Origin: Aphelocoma coerulescens
Taxonomy: Eukaryota; Chordata; Aves; Passeriformes; Corvidae
Assembly (NCBI RefSeq): GCF_041296385.1
Contig: NW_027184085.1
Span: forward strand, 8,985,301 to 9,049,300
DNA length: 64,000 bases
Direction of reading: 5' to 3'
The translations under genes were made by a program, and so were the position numbers. A model generated the notes under the pieces. It was given only the letters and a program-made list of their open reading frames with translations. It had not been told where the DNA came from and ran no database searches. The stretch's first letter is position 1. The number at the start of each line of letters is the position of its first letter. Positions 38,931-49,197 of the stretch are shown piece by piece.

Positions 38931-39654
38931 CTGAGAATGTATCTCTCCCTCTGGTGGTTTCTTTGTATTTACCCACATTGTGTCTATTTTCATCTCTCTT
39001 CTGTCTCCCACCTCAGCCATAAACTCTTTGGGACACAACCTTTTGGCCCTCTGTTCATGCACCTCCTTGCACAGCCATGTCATTAGAGCTCTTTAGAGCT
39101 CTGCTGAGAACAAAAACATGGGGCACTTTTCCCTTGGGGTGAACTGCTTGCTAGATATTACTTGAATATCAGAGCCTGTGAAGTTGTGAGTATTTTGAGC
39201 TGAGGCTGCTCTGGGGATAACAAGAAGATATTAAGAAGTAAGGACTGGCAAGATGATAAGTTACTATTCATTAGCATGGGGCTTTAGTTAGCTCCATGAG
39301 AATATGAAATATCCATCTTAAACCACACAGGGTGATTTAACTAAACACAATGATTTAAGCTGACTATGTCAACCTCCACTAAAAAACATTGACCTGAAAC
39401 TCGAAATTTTCCAGGTCAAGTGCACATGTCGAGGTAATGTACCCGTGGCTCTCAGTTCCAGTGCACCAAAGCATCAGTTTTCTGAAGGTTTTATGGAATG
39501 CAGCATGTTAGCAAGCTGCCAAATGTGAAACATTAAGCAACTTTTGGACAGCTTTTTAAAATTCCTCCATAAAATTTGCCATTTCAAAGTACTGAATGTC
39601 TCTGTATTGTTGCTGCAAAGCATGCTATTCATGTGGAATCTCCTCTGCCTGCAG

Positions 39655-39742
39655 AATGAGCTGGTTCACATGGATGTCATCAAGCTGTCAGGAGACGGAA
39701 CAGCAGTGCAAGGGCCAGAGGGGCTGCAGCTGCAAACGCTTG
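39655..39742 (+). CDS. DNAI1: DNAI1 coding exon (probably exon 15), inter-blade linker
   Basis: An 88-nt exon: 29 codons plus one base (G) of a split Gly codon. It begins NELVHMDVIKL and ends PEGLQLQTL. The acceptor is CTGCAG at 39654, behind a weaker pyrimidine tract, and the donor is GTAAGA at 39743. The protein segment links two propeller blades. HMDVIKL and PEGLQL match the vertebrate orthologue, while the middle (around SGDGTAVQG) is variable and hydrophilic, as expected for an exposed loop. The splice is phase 1, so skipping this exon alone would shift the frame. There is no internal stop. A longer open frame around it (39544-39774) is a by-product of the surrounding intron being open and is not a separate gene. 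Confidence 0.96.
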
Positions 39743-41588
39743 GTAAGAGCCCAAGTCCTTGCCATACTGATTAATTACTGACACAAAGCCTCTAATCAGT
39801 CATTCTGGGAAATTAAATTGGGAGTGGGGTGTTGAGATGGATAGGAGCTAAAGGAGGGTTACGCCTCCTTGCTTTCATCATGTAGTATGGCAAAGTCTGT
39901 CTGGAGCAATGGCCACTAACTGAGTCAAGTTTTGCTGGTTACATATTGCCTTTACTTGCATAAAAGATGAATTGAACATTAATTGAAAAAGTGTCCCTTT
40001 TTCTTGGCTATCTCTGTGTGGACAAAGCACATACCTGTATATATCAAAACTCAGTTTTGTTCTTACTGTCAGGCATTGATCTGGGCTGGCAAAATCAAGG
40101 TAAAAAGCAACCTCTGCCCTTTCCTGGGTGCACAGTTCACCCAGCCAGCATTGGGATGACCTTTATTGAGTTTGGGCTCTGTAAAAACATGGCATCTATT
40201 CTGAGCTACTATGTGAGGCTCCCTCTGCATATAGTGGAGTCAGTGCAGTCCTTCTAGGCTGAATCCTCTCATCCTGATCATCCTGTGCTTGAGATAGGAT
40301 GGGATGAGTCAGCTCTGGAGGTCCTGAATAACACAAGGAAGTCCTTGAGGAATCCTCTTATCATCCTTCTACACCTGCTTTTGGCTGAGAAGACGGGACC
40401 TGTGTTTCAAGCAGGGCCTTGCTCTGCATTTAAGAATTGCTGTGTTTCTAGGCTAGTAACTGCTGAGAAGTCTGTGGGAAGCTTTTCAGTGCCACATAGG
40501 TTGCAAGAAAGCAGCTAAAGCAGCACACTGCAGAACTCTCCGGGGCTTTGGGATTATTTGTTAATGTTACCGGGAAATGGATTTTCAAAGACTTGTCTTG
40601 AATATTTAACAACCTATTTGAATGCTAAAAATGCAGATGGTATTAGAGAGTTGGAATTACCATAACAATTCCTTTGAGAACTACATTTTGTTAATGTTAA
40701 AGACATAATGCTTAAGACGACTGCCTCTGCAGAAAGTTTCTGTGACTGTGTGCTTCTGAGCCTTGTCTGCTTGTTCCTGTTTCTCATCTGATGGTTTCTG
40801 TGGGTGTCCCTGCTGGTAGGGACAACCTCAAGTACCTCTGGCACTCGACAGACATCCCATCTCCTGCTCAAGAACCCTGCTGAAATTTTCTTTCACCAAC
40901 ATGTGAACTGGCTTTCTTGTATGATGATGCATCTGCCTCAGGAGCAGAAGCCACAAAATCTCAATGAGTCACATCCTGTTTGTGGTTGACACCTGTTTTA
41001 AACATAGTTCACAATGTTGCACAATTCAGGGCTTTTGACATCAACAGGATCCTTCTGTCCCTAGCACAGGATTTCTTCCCAAATCACATTCTTTGCTATT
41101 GGTTTTACTGAAGTGAGCCTGCTATATGGATTCTGAATTAAGGGTAAAAAGAGCACAGGAAGGTATGATGGGGTGTTTTCTCACTGGGCTCTTTTATGCA
41201 TAGGAAACTACTTACAGTACTAAACAAACAGAAAAGATCTGTTCTTCCCCAATAGGAGGTGGGCCAGATCCTCACGATGTTTACATTTGCACCAGGCATT
41301 TTCAACTCTTACCAAAATGAATTCTACACTAAAGTGGCTTTCTAGTTCCCTTCTGGTTCTTTCAGTGCCCTTTTACATGTCTCTGTGGTGGCTGTTCAAA
41401 TTGCAGGTCTTGGGGACAGGCACAGCTTGGAAAGTTTAGCAGAAGGGATGGCTTTGATTTCTTTTGGGAGCTTCTGGCTAATAAATCACTTCTGAAAACG
41501 CAGGCAGTGTGTGTTTACCATAGGCAGGAAGCATGTTCTGGCCAGCTGAACCAATTCTCTGTGTGACAGACCTTTCTTTTGTTAGCAG
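39743..41588 (+). other. DNAI1: DNAI1 intron, 1.85 kb
   Basis: A phase 1 intron, GTAAGA to TTAGCAG. No repeat or gene is recognised within it. Its 3' end carries a tandem acceptor of the NAGNAG type. Confidence 0.9.
41584..41588 (+). other. DNAI1: Tandem NAGNAG 3' splice site
   Basis: The intron ends TTAGCAG. Splicing at the second AG (41587-41588) gives Gly-Ser-Gly at the junction, matching the length of the human protein. Splicing at the first AG (41584-41585) keeps frame and inserts one extra Ala before that Gly. Tandem acceptors of this kind are often used in a mixture. Which one predominates here cannot be told from sequence. Confidence 0.7.
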
Positions 41589-41668
41589 GCAGCGGGACAT
41601 CATTTGATTTTCACAAAAAGATAGACTACTTGTTTCTTGTTGGTACTGAAGAGGGAAAGATCTACAAG
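41589..41668 (+). CDS. DNAI1: DNAI1 coding exon (probably exon 16)
   Basis: An 80-nt exon. Its first two bases complete the Gly codon split with the previous exon, followed by 26 codons from SGTSFDFH to EEGKIYK, ending in phase 0. The donor is GTAAAA at 41669. The chosen acceptor AG is at 41587-41588, which gives a junction of the same length as the human protein. A second in-frame AG lies three bases upstream and would add one Ala. The peptide is one WD blade: [22 protein letters not shown], with the conserved Gly-Thr-Glu-Glu-Gly turn. Missense change in this segment is associated with human primary ciliary dyskinesia, from general knowledge. The frame runs on unbroken for 110 codons past the donor, which is discussed as a finding. 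Confidence 0.96.
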
Positions 41669-44600
41669 GTAAAAATGATTTCTTTATCCTTTGTTTTACA
41701 TCCCCTGACCCATGTGTGTCTTTCAGGCTCATCATGTGAACTGTTTGTTCAGGTGGTAACAAAGTACAGCTTCAAAGCCTGGTCCTGCCCTGGGATGCCT
41801 GTGGTGAGCCTGAGACCAGACCAGCACTGCAGAGGGTCACAGGGAGCTCTCTGCACAGACCCAATTAAGACCCTATTTTGCAGAAACGTTTTTCATGCAA
41901 ACTGCATCCCAGAAAATGCTTTGCAGATTGCAGCTGTGCAAGCAAAGGGCTACGTAGGATCAGAGCAGAAGTTAAAAGGCATTGATCCTCAATCCTCATG
42001 ACTAGGGGGAAATGGCAGGAAAAATATCAGCTCTTTTCCTTTTTAGACCTGTTATCCTGTGAGCAGTGAGGCTAATAAAGCCATATTTCCTATGGATTAG
42101 TGTCCTGCAGCCCTTCCCTTCCAAAATCAAATAGAATCATAGAATCATTTAGGTTAGAAAAGACATCTAAGACCTTTCTAGATCCTTTTCCCAGTCCCGC
42201 TTTCTCCTTGCTCTCCTATCTCCAGTCCATTGCTATATCCTCAAACCTTCCTCCTCCTGGTCACCCCACGCTGTTCCCAGATCAGTGATGCCACCTCCAC
42301 ACTATAATCCTGCAGACGGTGCTGGCTACCTCCCCTCCAGTGCCCTCTGGCAGCCTGGTGCCTTGGTTCCCAGTGCCAGGCAGGAGCTGTCAGCCAGCGA
42401 GCTCCAGACACATGGTGAGGGCAGCAGCCAAGCTGTGCTTGCCCTTCCCATACTGGGGGCACTGCCCAGATGTTTTGTACTCTGTGGCCTTTGCTTTTCA
42501 CAGAGTGTGTAAGACCTTAATGTTACCACGTCCCACATCCAGCCAGCTTTGGCTGAAAATGACAGTGAGGGCAAAAGTTGTTTGTGAAGAGAGATGAGTA
42601 CACAGAAGGACACAGGCCTCATGTTTTCTTGAGAAAGCGAGTTAAAAATAGGAAGTTTTGAGTTCTGCTGTATTTAGCCTTGAAAATAAAGCCAGTAGCT
42701 CCTTCTTAATACAACTGTTATTTGCACACCATTCTTCTGAGCTGGCTCTGGGGCTCTGTTAAATCTGTAGCCACAGCCCATCATCTTGGGGGTTGGACAA
42801 TCAGCAGGAGGCTGACATGCAGATCAGATACATCCAGCCATCCCTAGAGGATGATGTAAACTCCTTCCCCCATATCCCACCTGCAAAATTAACCTGAAAC
42901 AGAATAAGGACCCAAAGGAAATCATATTTTGAAATCAGTATCAATCATTTAGGGAAGATGTACTTAACAAATATGTATTCCTTGCAGGGGGATGATGCTG
43001 ATTGAAATTTCTCCCTCTGCCAGGCAGTGTCTAGGGAGGAATTCTGAGTAGTGCTCACTTGCTTTGGACAAGACAGGTGCAGAAGGGAGGTGGGAGGAGT
43101 GGGCAGCTGAGCTGTTGGGCAGTGGGCAGGTGTACTGTTTTTTTGTTGACGCTTTCAGGACACATCCTGAAAACATCCGTACACTCATGGGCAGATGTTC
43201 TGAGTTGTCTGATCACCCACAGGAGTTGGTACCCTGGGTATTGCACTCTAAATTTAGGGGCCCTGTTGTGTCTAATCCTGAGCAAAAGGCAGTAAGGAAC
43301 CACAGGTTTTAACTTCCTCTGTGGCTGGGTGAGTGATGGATGTAGGTGAGTGTGGCAGTGGATGTCAGTGTGAGGTGGGGGCCATCAGGAGAAATATTCA
43401 GGATGGTGTCCTGACTGAGTTACTCAGGAAAGGAAACTCTTCGTGGAGGATCACTGGACAGGAGAGAATTCGACATTGAAAAAGCTGTAGGTATTTCTGC
43501 CTTGAATAATCTTCAGTGAAACTAGATTTAGGATAGGGTTTTAACATAAGAAGTGATCCAAGCCATGAAGCCGCACAGATATTTTAGCAGTTCTTAAGTG
43601 GACAAATGTAGAAAGATACTGTTACATAGCATCTCCCCTTTCTTTTTCAGGGTTACTGGTAAGCAGCATTCTTGCATTGGTGAGCCTCAGTGAAAGTGAC
43701 CATTCTCAGATCATGCAACACATGATAAATGTGTAAACATGATAAACACATAAAATCCTGTTGTTCCCATGGCCAGGAAGAGGCTATCATCAATCAGACT
43801 GTAGGGGTTAACACAGGGAAGGGAAGTCGTGTATCTAGCATGAGCAGGCTTCCACTGTATGTACAAAAAACATGGGGAAGAGTGCTTGCACCTTTAGCAT
43901 TCCGCAAGAGTTTGCTACAAGCAGTTTCAGAAGTTTTGGGGTTGGCTGCTGCTCCAAACATTTCTCAAGGACTACCATGCACCTTCATCATATTCTTTAT
44001 TGAAACACTGCACATCTGAACCCATTACTGGAGCTGCCCGTGGACTGCCTCCCACAGTCTTACTCGGATACTGGGAGCAGGGACAGTCCCCCAGTAGCCT
44101 GAGCAGCTCCAGTGCATGTTGAGTGAGAGGGACAGATTCCTCACATGCTGTCTGAGTCAGGGATCAAACATGGGCTGCTCTCCTCATGGGCCGAATTTTA
44201 GATTATTTATTAAATAAATTGGAAAGTGAATTCCAGGGAAACTTTTTTTTATTTCTCCAGAGACCAGGCATGCCCACAAATAGCACGATAATATGTTAAT
44301 TCTTTAGCTGCAGAACAATTATGCTGAAGTTCTGAAAATGGCTTAGTTAATAGTGTTTCGGAAGCCAAGAAATCATTATCTAAATTACACACAGACCTAT
44401 CTATTGCCCTTTTTTGTAGAGGAGAAACTGTTTCTGCATTAATATGATTCTGTAATGCAATTCTGAATTCTTTTTTTCATATCTTACTTGCTGTTTAGGA
44501 ATTGTTCAGCTTGGTATCAAAAAGTATGGTCTCTGAGACTTATGTTGAAACATTGTGACTTCAAGTCTTTGGTCAGAATTATTTCCAATAAACAGGTCTT

Positions 44601-47600
44601 CAACAGAAAAATTGTGAGGACATTTGAATACATTCACGTAAGAAAGGTTTTGGGTTTTTTCAGTGTTAGGTAATTTTCTTGAGAGCGTAACAAATGAGGG
44701 CAAGATTGACTAGAAAGAAGTTATTCTCATTTTAAACAAAACTATTTTTTCACTCATACTCATTCTCTAACACTGCGTACTAGAACATTTGTATCTTTCT
44801 GTTTGGGACAGGATGACTATTATTATTACAGATGACAAAGGATGCTGGCTGTTGAATCCTTGTCACATATCTTGAGTTTTCCCTAAAAGAGAATGACAAA
44901 ATGGTTTCTGGACAGGCTCTGACATCCAGTGACCCTTTAGTAATAGAGAGATCTTTTGCCTCAGTGTTTTGTCTTGCTTTGTCTTAGGCAAAGTTGTTTT
45001 CCTTGTCTGGATATTTAATGGTTTGAGTTCTGTTCCTCATCTTTTCACCACCTTATCTTTGGGGCTTCTGTCTGTGTTCTGTCTGGTTGTCTAGTCCCTG
45101 GACTGACTGTTTTTCATCAATTGCCACAGGTTCTTTCTTTTACTATTTCCTGTTGTTCCTCCTGATGTATTCACGTGCCTCAGTTTCTACTTGTAAGCCC
45201 TTCTGCAAATCCCAGCATTTCTGGTACAGATCTTTATAAGCAGTCACTAAGCTAAAACCAGGAGAGCCTCTGGTGTTGCTGGTGACAGCCTGTCCACCAC
45301 AACATGGAACACATTTGTGTCAGTGGTTTCTGAAGAGGATCTGGATGTCCTGAGGTGCCTGAAAGTGCCAGTGTTGGGCATCGCTGTCTTTCTGTTGCCA
45401 GATGCAAATCTTCTCTGAAAAAAATTGCTTTTGGATTTCTGTATTGCGTAGCTTCTCAAGTGTTCCTGTTAGTGAACTGAGGAAACCCTCTACCTTATAA
45501 GGACACAAATAACCATCCATTTACCATGTATGTGGGAGAGTTTTGTGTCAGACTAACGTCTAGCGTAAGCTGAAGTGCTGTTAACAAAGATTATTCGTAA
45601 GTTCTGTGTCCTCAGAGTTCTCCTTTTTTCCCAGTATTCCTCCCCCATGTTTTGTAGCCTTGTCAAGAGTCATCTTTGACTGATTTCCGGTATTGCCATA
45701 GATGTACTTTTGCATTTCTGTCTCATCATAAAAATACTGTTTACCATTCAAACACGTCTACCATCATTTAAGTAGGAGAAAAACACTCTCAGCAAATTGA
45801 AGCAGTGCTCTAGGGGATCAGATAGGCTGCACAAATTCCTTCTCTCTGAATCTAGTCATCCTCTTCAAAGCTATCCTGTCAGGACTTAGGTGTCACATAA
45901 TCCTGAGGTTTTGTTTTCATCCTGACGTATCTAATAACTGTAGGGTTCTTGAACTGAATAATAGGGAAAGACTTTACCAGCAGTTCTAGTTAGCTCAGAA
46001 ACTCCAAGTTTGTGGTGTTTCTTCAAAATGCATCGTTGGGACAAAGCAGCCCTGTCTTGCACTCAGAGACAACGATAAAGATTGTGGTGAATGTGGAGTG
46101 GAGCTGGCAGGAACTGCCAGAGCACAGCGGATGCCTTTGGGCTAAAACATGCATGCAAGGTTCATTTCTCACAAGGGACACAGGTGGGGATATGTCCTAC
46201 AGAAATCTTTTTGCTGCTGATTTCACAGAAAAAAATGCTGATCCCTTTCGTGTCATGGAGACTGCAAAGCCAGTGCTGTGGGTCAGCACATCCCAGAGTG
46301 TGATGGATCTCCTGTACCGATGCCCAGAGAGCTGCACTGATCAAGGGCTCAGCCCCCACAAGCCTTTGAAAACAGGGTGCTGAGCATTACAGTTCTGTTG
46401 GAGGCAGGCAAATCTGGTTAACATCTCGCTCTTCAAAGTTCTCAGGTATTAGGGACCTTCAATCCACACACTTGAAAGGACAGATGGATAAAGCAGCTTC
46501 TCTCTTGTGTTAATTACTTGTGACCTGTTCTGTCTGTTTCCAGCAAAGTGACTTTCAAAACAAGCCACTGATTTTCCTGATGGCTGAACATTAAGAATTA
46601 TGAAGTAACGTTATGAAACGTGACATTAAAGGAGATTTCTGTCCCACAATTAAATGCAGGGACAGCAAAACAGAAAATACAACAAACTATTAGCAAGCTA
46701 TAGACACTGTCAGTAAATCTCAGTGGGACGTGAGCCACTTTCTTGTTTGCATTTCCTACCACAACAAGCCTCTCAGGGATGTAGGAGCTGCTACTGTGGG
46801 AATGGTTAGCACCCTTATTCCAGTACCTGCACCAGTGAACAGTACCCAGACAATAAGTGTCACTTGTAATAAACAGTTAAGCCTTATGATTAGTTAGATC
46901 TTTGGTTTGCAAGGATTAAAGTAACACTTCAGCAATCCTGCTGCTTGGGCAGATGATGTGGTGCTGCATTCAGTAGGGAGTAATGAAAGGTTCTGAAAAG
47001 TCATTGTCTTGACAGTACTGAGGCAAACCAACAGAACATCCTGAAACCAACTCCAAGCTGCTGTATAGATGCAGCTTGTGTGTGAGAACACAAGCAAAAG
47101 GACATTTCATGTGAGTTGGGGTCCTTGTTGCTAGTGAAGAAGCTTCGAATGTGCTTGGAGGGAAGGAGATTTGGGGGTGATAACCTAAAATTTCTGTGTA
47201 CACAGAGCTGACCGGATTTGGATCAAGTGCCCTGTCAGCCAGTTAGATGTAATTTCTCCCTGCTTCATAAGCTCACACACAACTGGACTTTTCCAGGGGT
47301 CCCAAATGTTTTCCAGCTCTTGCAGACATCCTTTATTTTGCAATTCAGCAGCACCCATGGCTGTGATGCTGCTGGTCTGACCTTTGCATGTGTGTGTAGG
47401 CGTTGTCCAGTTCACAGGCTGCTGTTGGCTGCCATTCAGTGGGGCCCTCTGGCCTGTCAGGGACATGCCTGAGTCCTGGACAACCTCTGTGGTTCTCACA
47501 CCCCTCTGGGAAGTCTCAAGTGGCACAACAGAAAGAGCTGCAGAGTTGTGCAATGGGGCAGGCTCTCTAAGCAGGCTGTCTGGGCTGGTGACAGGAAAGG

Positions 47601-48116
47601 ACTTAGAGCATGTTCCCAAACTCCTTAGAGTCAAAGGAACTGGTAGGACATTCTTGTGCTGACAGCGCTGTTACTGGAGGTTTTAACTGTGACACTTCAA
47701 ATGCACACAGTACTGTGAGCACACAGTGCTCCTGAGCAGCACAGGGATGTTCTCCCCTGCCTTGCTTGTGAACCTTTTACACAGGAGAAGCACAGCAGGA
47801 GCGTGGGCTGGCAGGAAGGCGATGTAGCTCCCACAGTGGAGAATGGTCTCTGAGGCCTGCTGTTTAAATCCAACCAGACAACTTCAATTCCTATCTCTGT
47901 GTGTTGCAGAGGGGAGCAGGATGTTGTCTGCAAGTGGGGTGAAACAGCATGTGCTAAATTACTGATTTTCTGTAGCACCTGTGGGTACCAGCCACCTCTT
48001 CCCAGCCAGCCTGAAAGATCCTGAGAGGCTGTACGAGTATTCAGAGGCGTCTTTCTGCAGGAATTTAAGCTTCAGGAGGTCTAACTCTGATTACTGAGTA
48101 GTTCTTTCCATTGCAG
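41669..48116 (+). other. DNAI1: DNAI1 intron, 6.4 kb
   Basis: A phase 0 intron, GTAAAA to TTGCAG. It holds a short CR1 3' end in minus orientation (about 42131-42180). The remaining sequence contains no recognised element. The exon frame stays open until the stop at 41999-42001. A 123-codon frame at 46012-46383 has no recognisable domain. Confidence 0.9.
42131..42180 (-). mobile_element. CR1 LINE 3' terminal fragment
   Basis: AGAATCATAGAATCATTTAG followed by GTTAGAAAAGACATCTAAGA is the reverse complement of a CR1 octamer tail and terminal block. Only about 50 bp is recognisable. Confidence 0.8.
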
Positions 48117-48265
48117 TGTTCAAAAAACTATTCAAGCCAGTTTCTGGATGTGTTTGATGCCCATCACATGGCTGTGGACTCGATCAGCTGGAATCCCTTC
48201 CACTTGAAAGTCTTCATTTCCTGCAGCTCTGACTGGACAATCAAGATCTGGGATCACACCATCAA
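48117..48265 (+). CDS. DNAI1: DNAI1 coding exon (probably exon 17), WD blade
   Basis: A 149-nt exon with 49 codons plus two bases (AA) of a Lys codon finished by the next exon. It starts [10 protein letters not shown] after the TTGCAG acceptor at 48116. It contains a complete WD blade: [15 protein letters not shown], then VFISCSSDW, then [21 protein letters not shown] is one of the most conserved segments of the axonemal intermediate chain family, and the SDW Trp is a known human disease position. The donor is GTAGGT at 48266 with A rather than G at the last exonic base, so it is a weaker match to the 5' splice-site consensus than its neighbours. If the intron is retained, the frame reads Lys then TAG at once. 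The adjacent intron is only 832 bp. Confidence 0.97.
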
Positions 48266-48596
48266 GTAGGTCCTGCTTGGTCCTGGTGTGGGCTAGGAGG
48301 TCCAGCTGACATGCCAGCAGCACATGTTGACTCTGCTCAAACCTCAGTCTAGTTTCCCTCCCAGGTGTTGATAATGCTTATTGCTTTTTTGTTTTTTTAC
48401 TCAAATTTATACTCCCCAGGTATGAGATATAAGATTTAGCAGTGCCTGCCCCAGGAACATGCCAAACAGTGTAGCTCAGCACAGGGCCTGCCTTCCTTCA
48501 GGCAGGACCTACTGTGGCAGAGAAATACTACAGAGAAATGTCAGGGGCCAGCTTTTAGCTTCAGGAGCCAGAAACCTGCTAAGAGCTAGAGAAGCC

Positions 48597-48610
48597 AAAA
48601 AAAAAAAAAA
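48597..48610. repeat. A14 tract
   Basis: A run of 14 A in the 832-bp intron. Confidence 0.95.
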
Positions 48611-48863
48611 TTGGAACACTTTAAAATATGGAATGAAGTTCAGGGTTAGTGGTTAAAGAATGTCTGGTTTCAATCAGGAAATTGATTTTGTTGTGAATCA
48701 GTCAGAGTCACATATCTCCTGTTGCCAATACTGCTGTAATATTCAATGTTGTTGTCAGAAGTCCAGAAAAGTAAGATAACTTCTTCCCATATGATTATTA
48801 ATATTGACCAGAGAGACTCCATCTTGCTATGTGTGTTGGGAAGAAGCTTTCAAAGTGCTTTCA

Positions 48864-48879
48864 GAAAGAAAGAAAGAAA
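48864..48879. repeat. (GAAA)4 microsatellite
   Basis: Four tandem GAAA units. Confidence 0.95.
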
Positions 48880-49097
48880 CATGCCACCTCTCTTCTCATT
48901 GCAGTGGGTCAAATCCTGACCCATTTTTATTGCTGCTCAGCTTTGCTTTGCATTTGGCTCAGACCCTGCCTGTTATCTGGCATAGAGAAACACCCCATCT
49001 CACACTTGTGCAACACCCAAGTGTTCATGGCTCAGTGTTACACTTGCGGACTGTGATGTGTTTCCATGAATTCTTTTCTCTGTGTCTTTTTTTATAG

Positions 49098-49197
49098 GAC
49101 TCCGATGTTTGTTTTTGACCTGGGTACTGCTGTAGGGGATGTTGCATGGTCTACTTACTCCTCCACGGTGTTTGCTGCAGTCACCATTGATGGCCAG
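49098..49197 (+). CDS. DNAI1: DNAI1 coding exon (probably exon 18)
   Basis: A 100-nt exon. One base completes the split Lys codon, then 33 codons run from TPMFVFDLG to VTIDGQ, ending in phase 0 at the donor GTGAGA (49198). The acceptor is a strong T-rich tract ending TATAG at 49097. The product starts with the outer strand of one blade (PMFVFDL) and continues into the next ([21 protein letters not shown], read in two parts, GDVAWSTYS and [12 protein letters not shown]), which is closed by AHVFDL in the following exon. Compared with the human protein as remembered, the changes are conservative apart from Ser-Thr for Ala-Pro after the Trp. There is no frame defect. Confidence 0.97.

Larger units (their letters stand above)
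48266..49097 (+). other. DNAI1: DNAI1 intron, 832 bp
   Basis: The shortest intron in the window, phase 2 (the split Lys codon is AA then G). The donor is GTAGGT and the acceptor TTTTTTTATAG. It holds only an A14 tract (48597-48610) and a (GAAA)4 tract (48864-48879). Confidence 0.93.

Noticed and set aside
46012..46383. 123-codon open frame in a DNAI1 intron
   Set aside because: There is no recognisable motif, no splice partner and no promoter. Two other overlapping frames are also open, which suggests chance.
47185..47634. 149-codon minus-strand open frame
   Set aside because: No family resemblance, and an overlapping plus-strand frame is equally long. No coding evidence.
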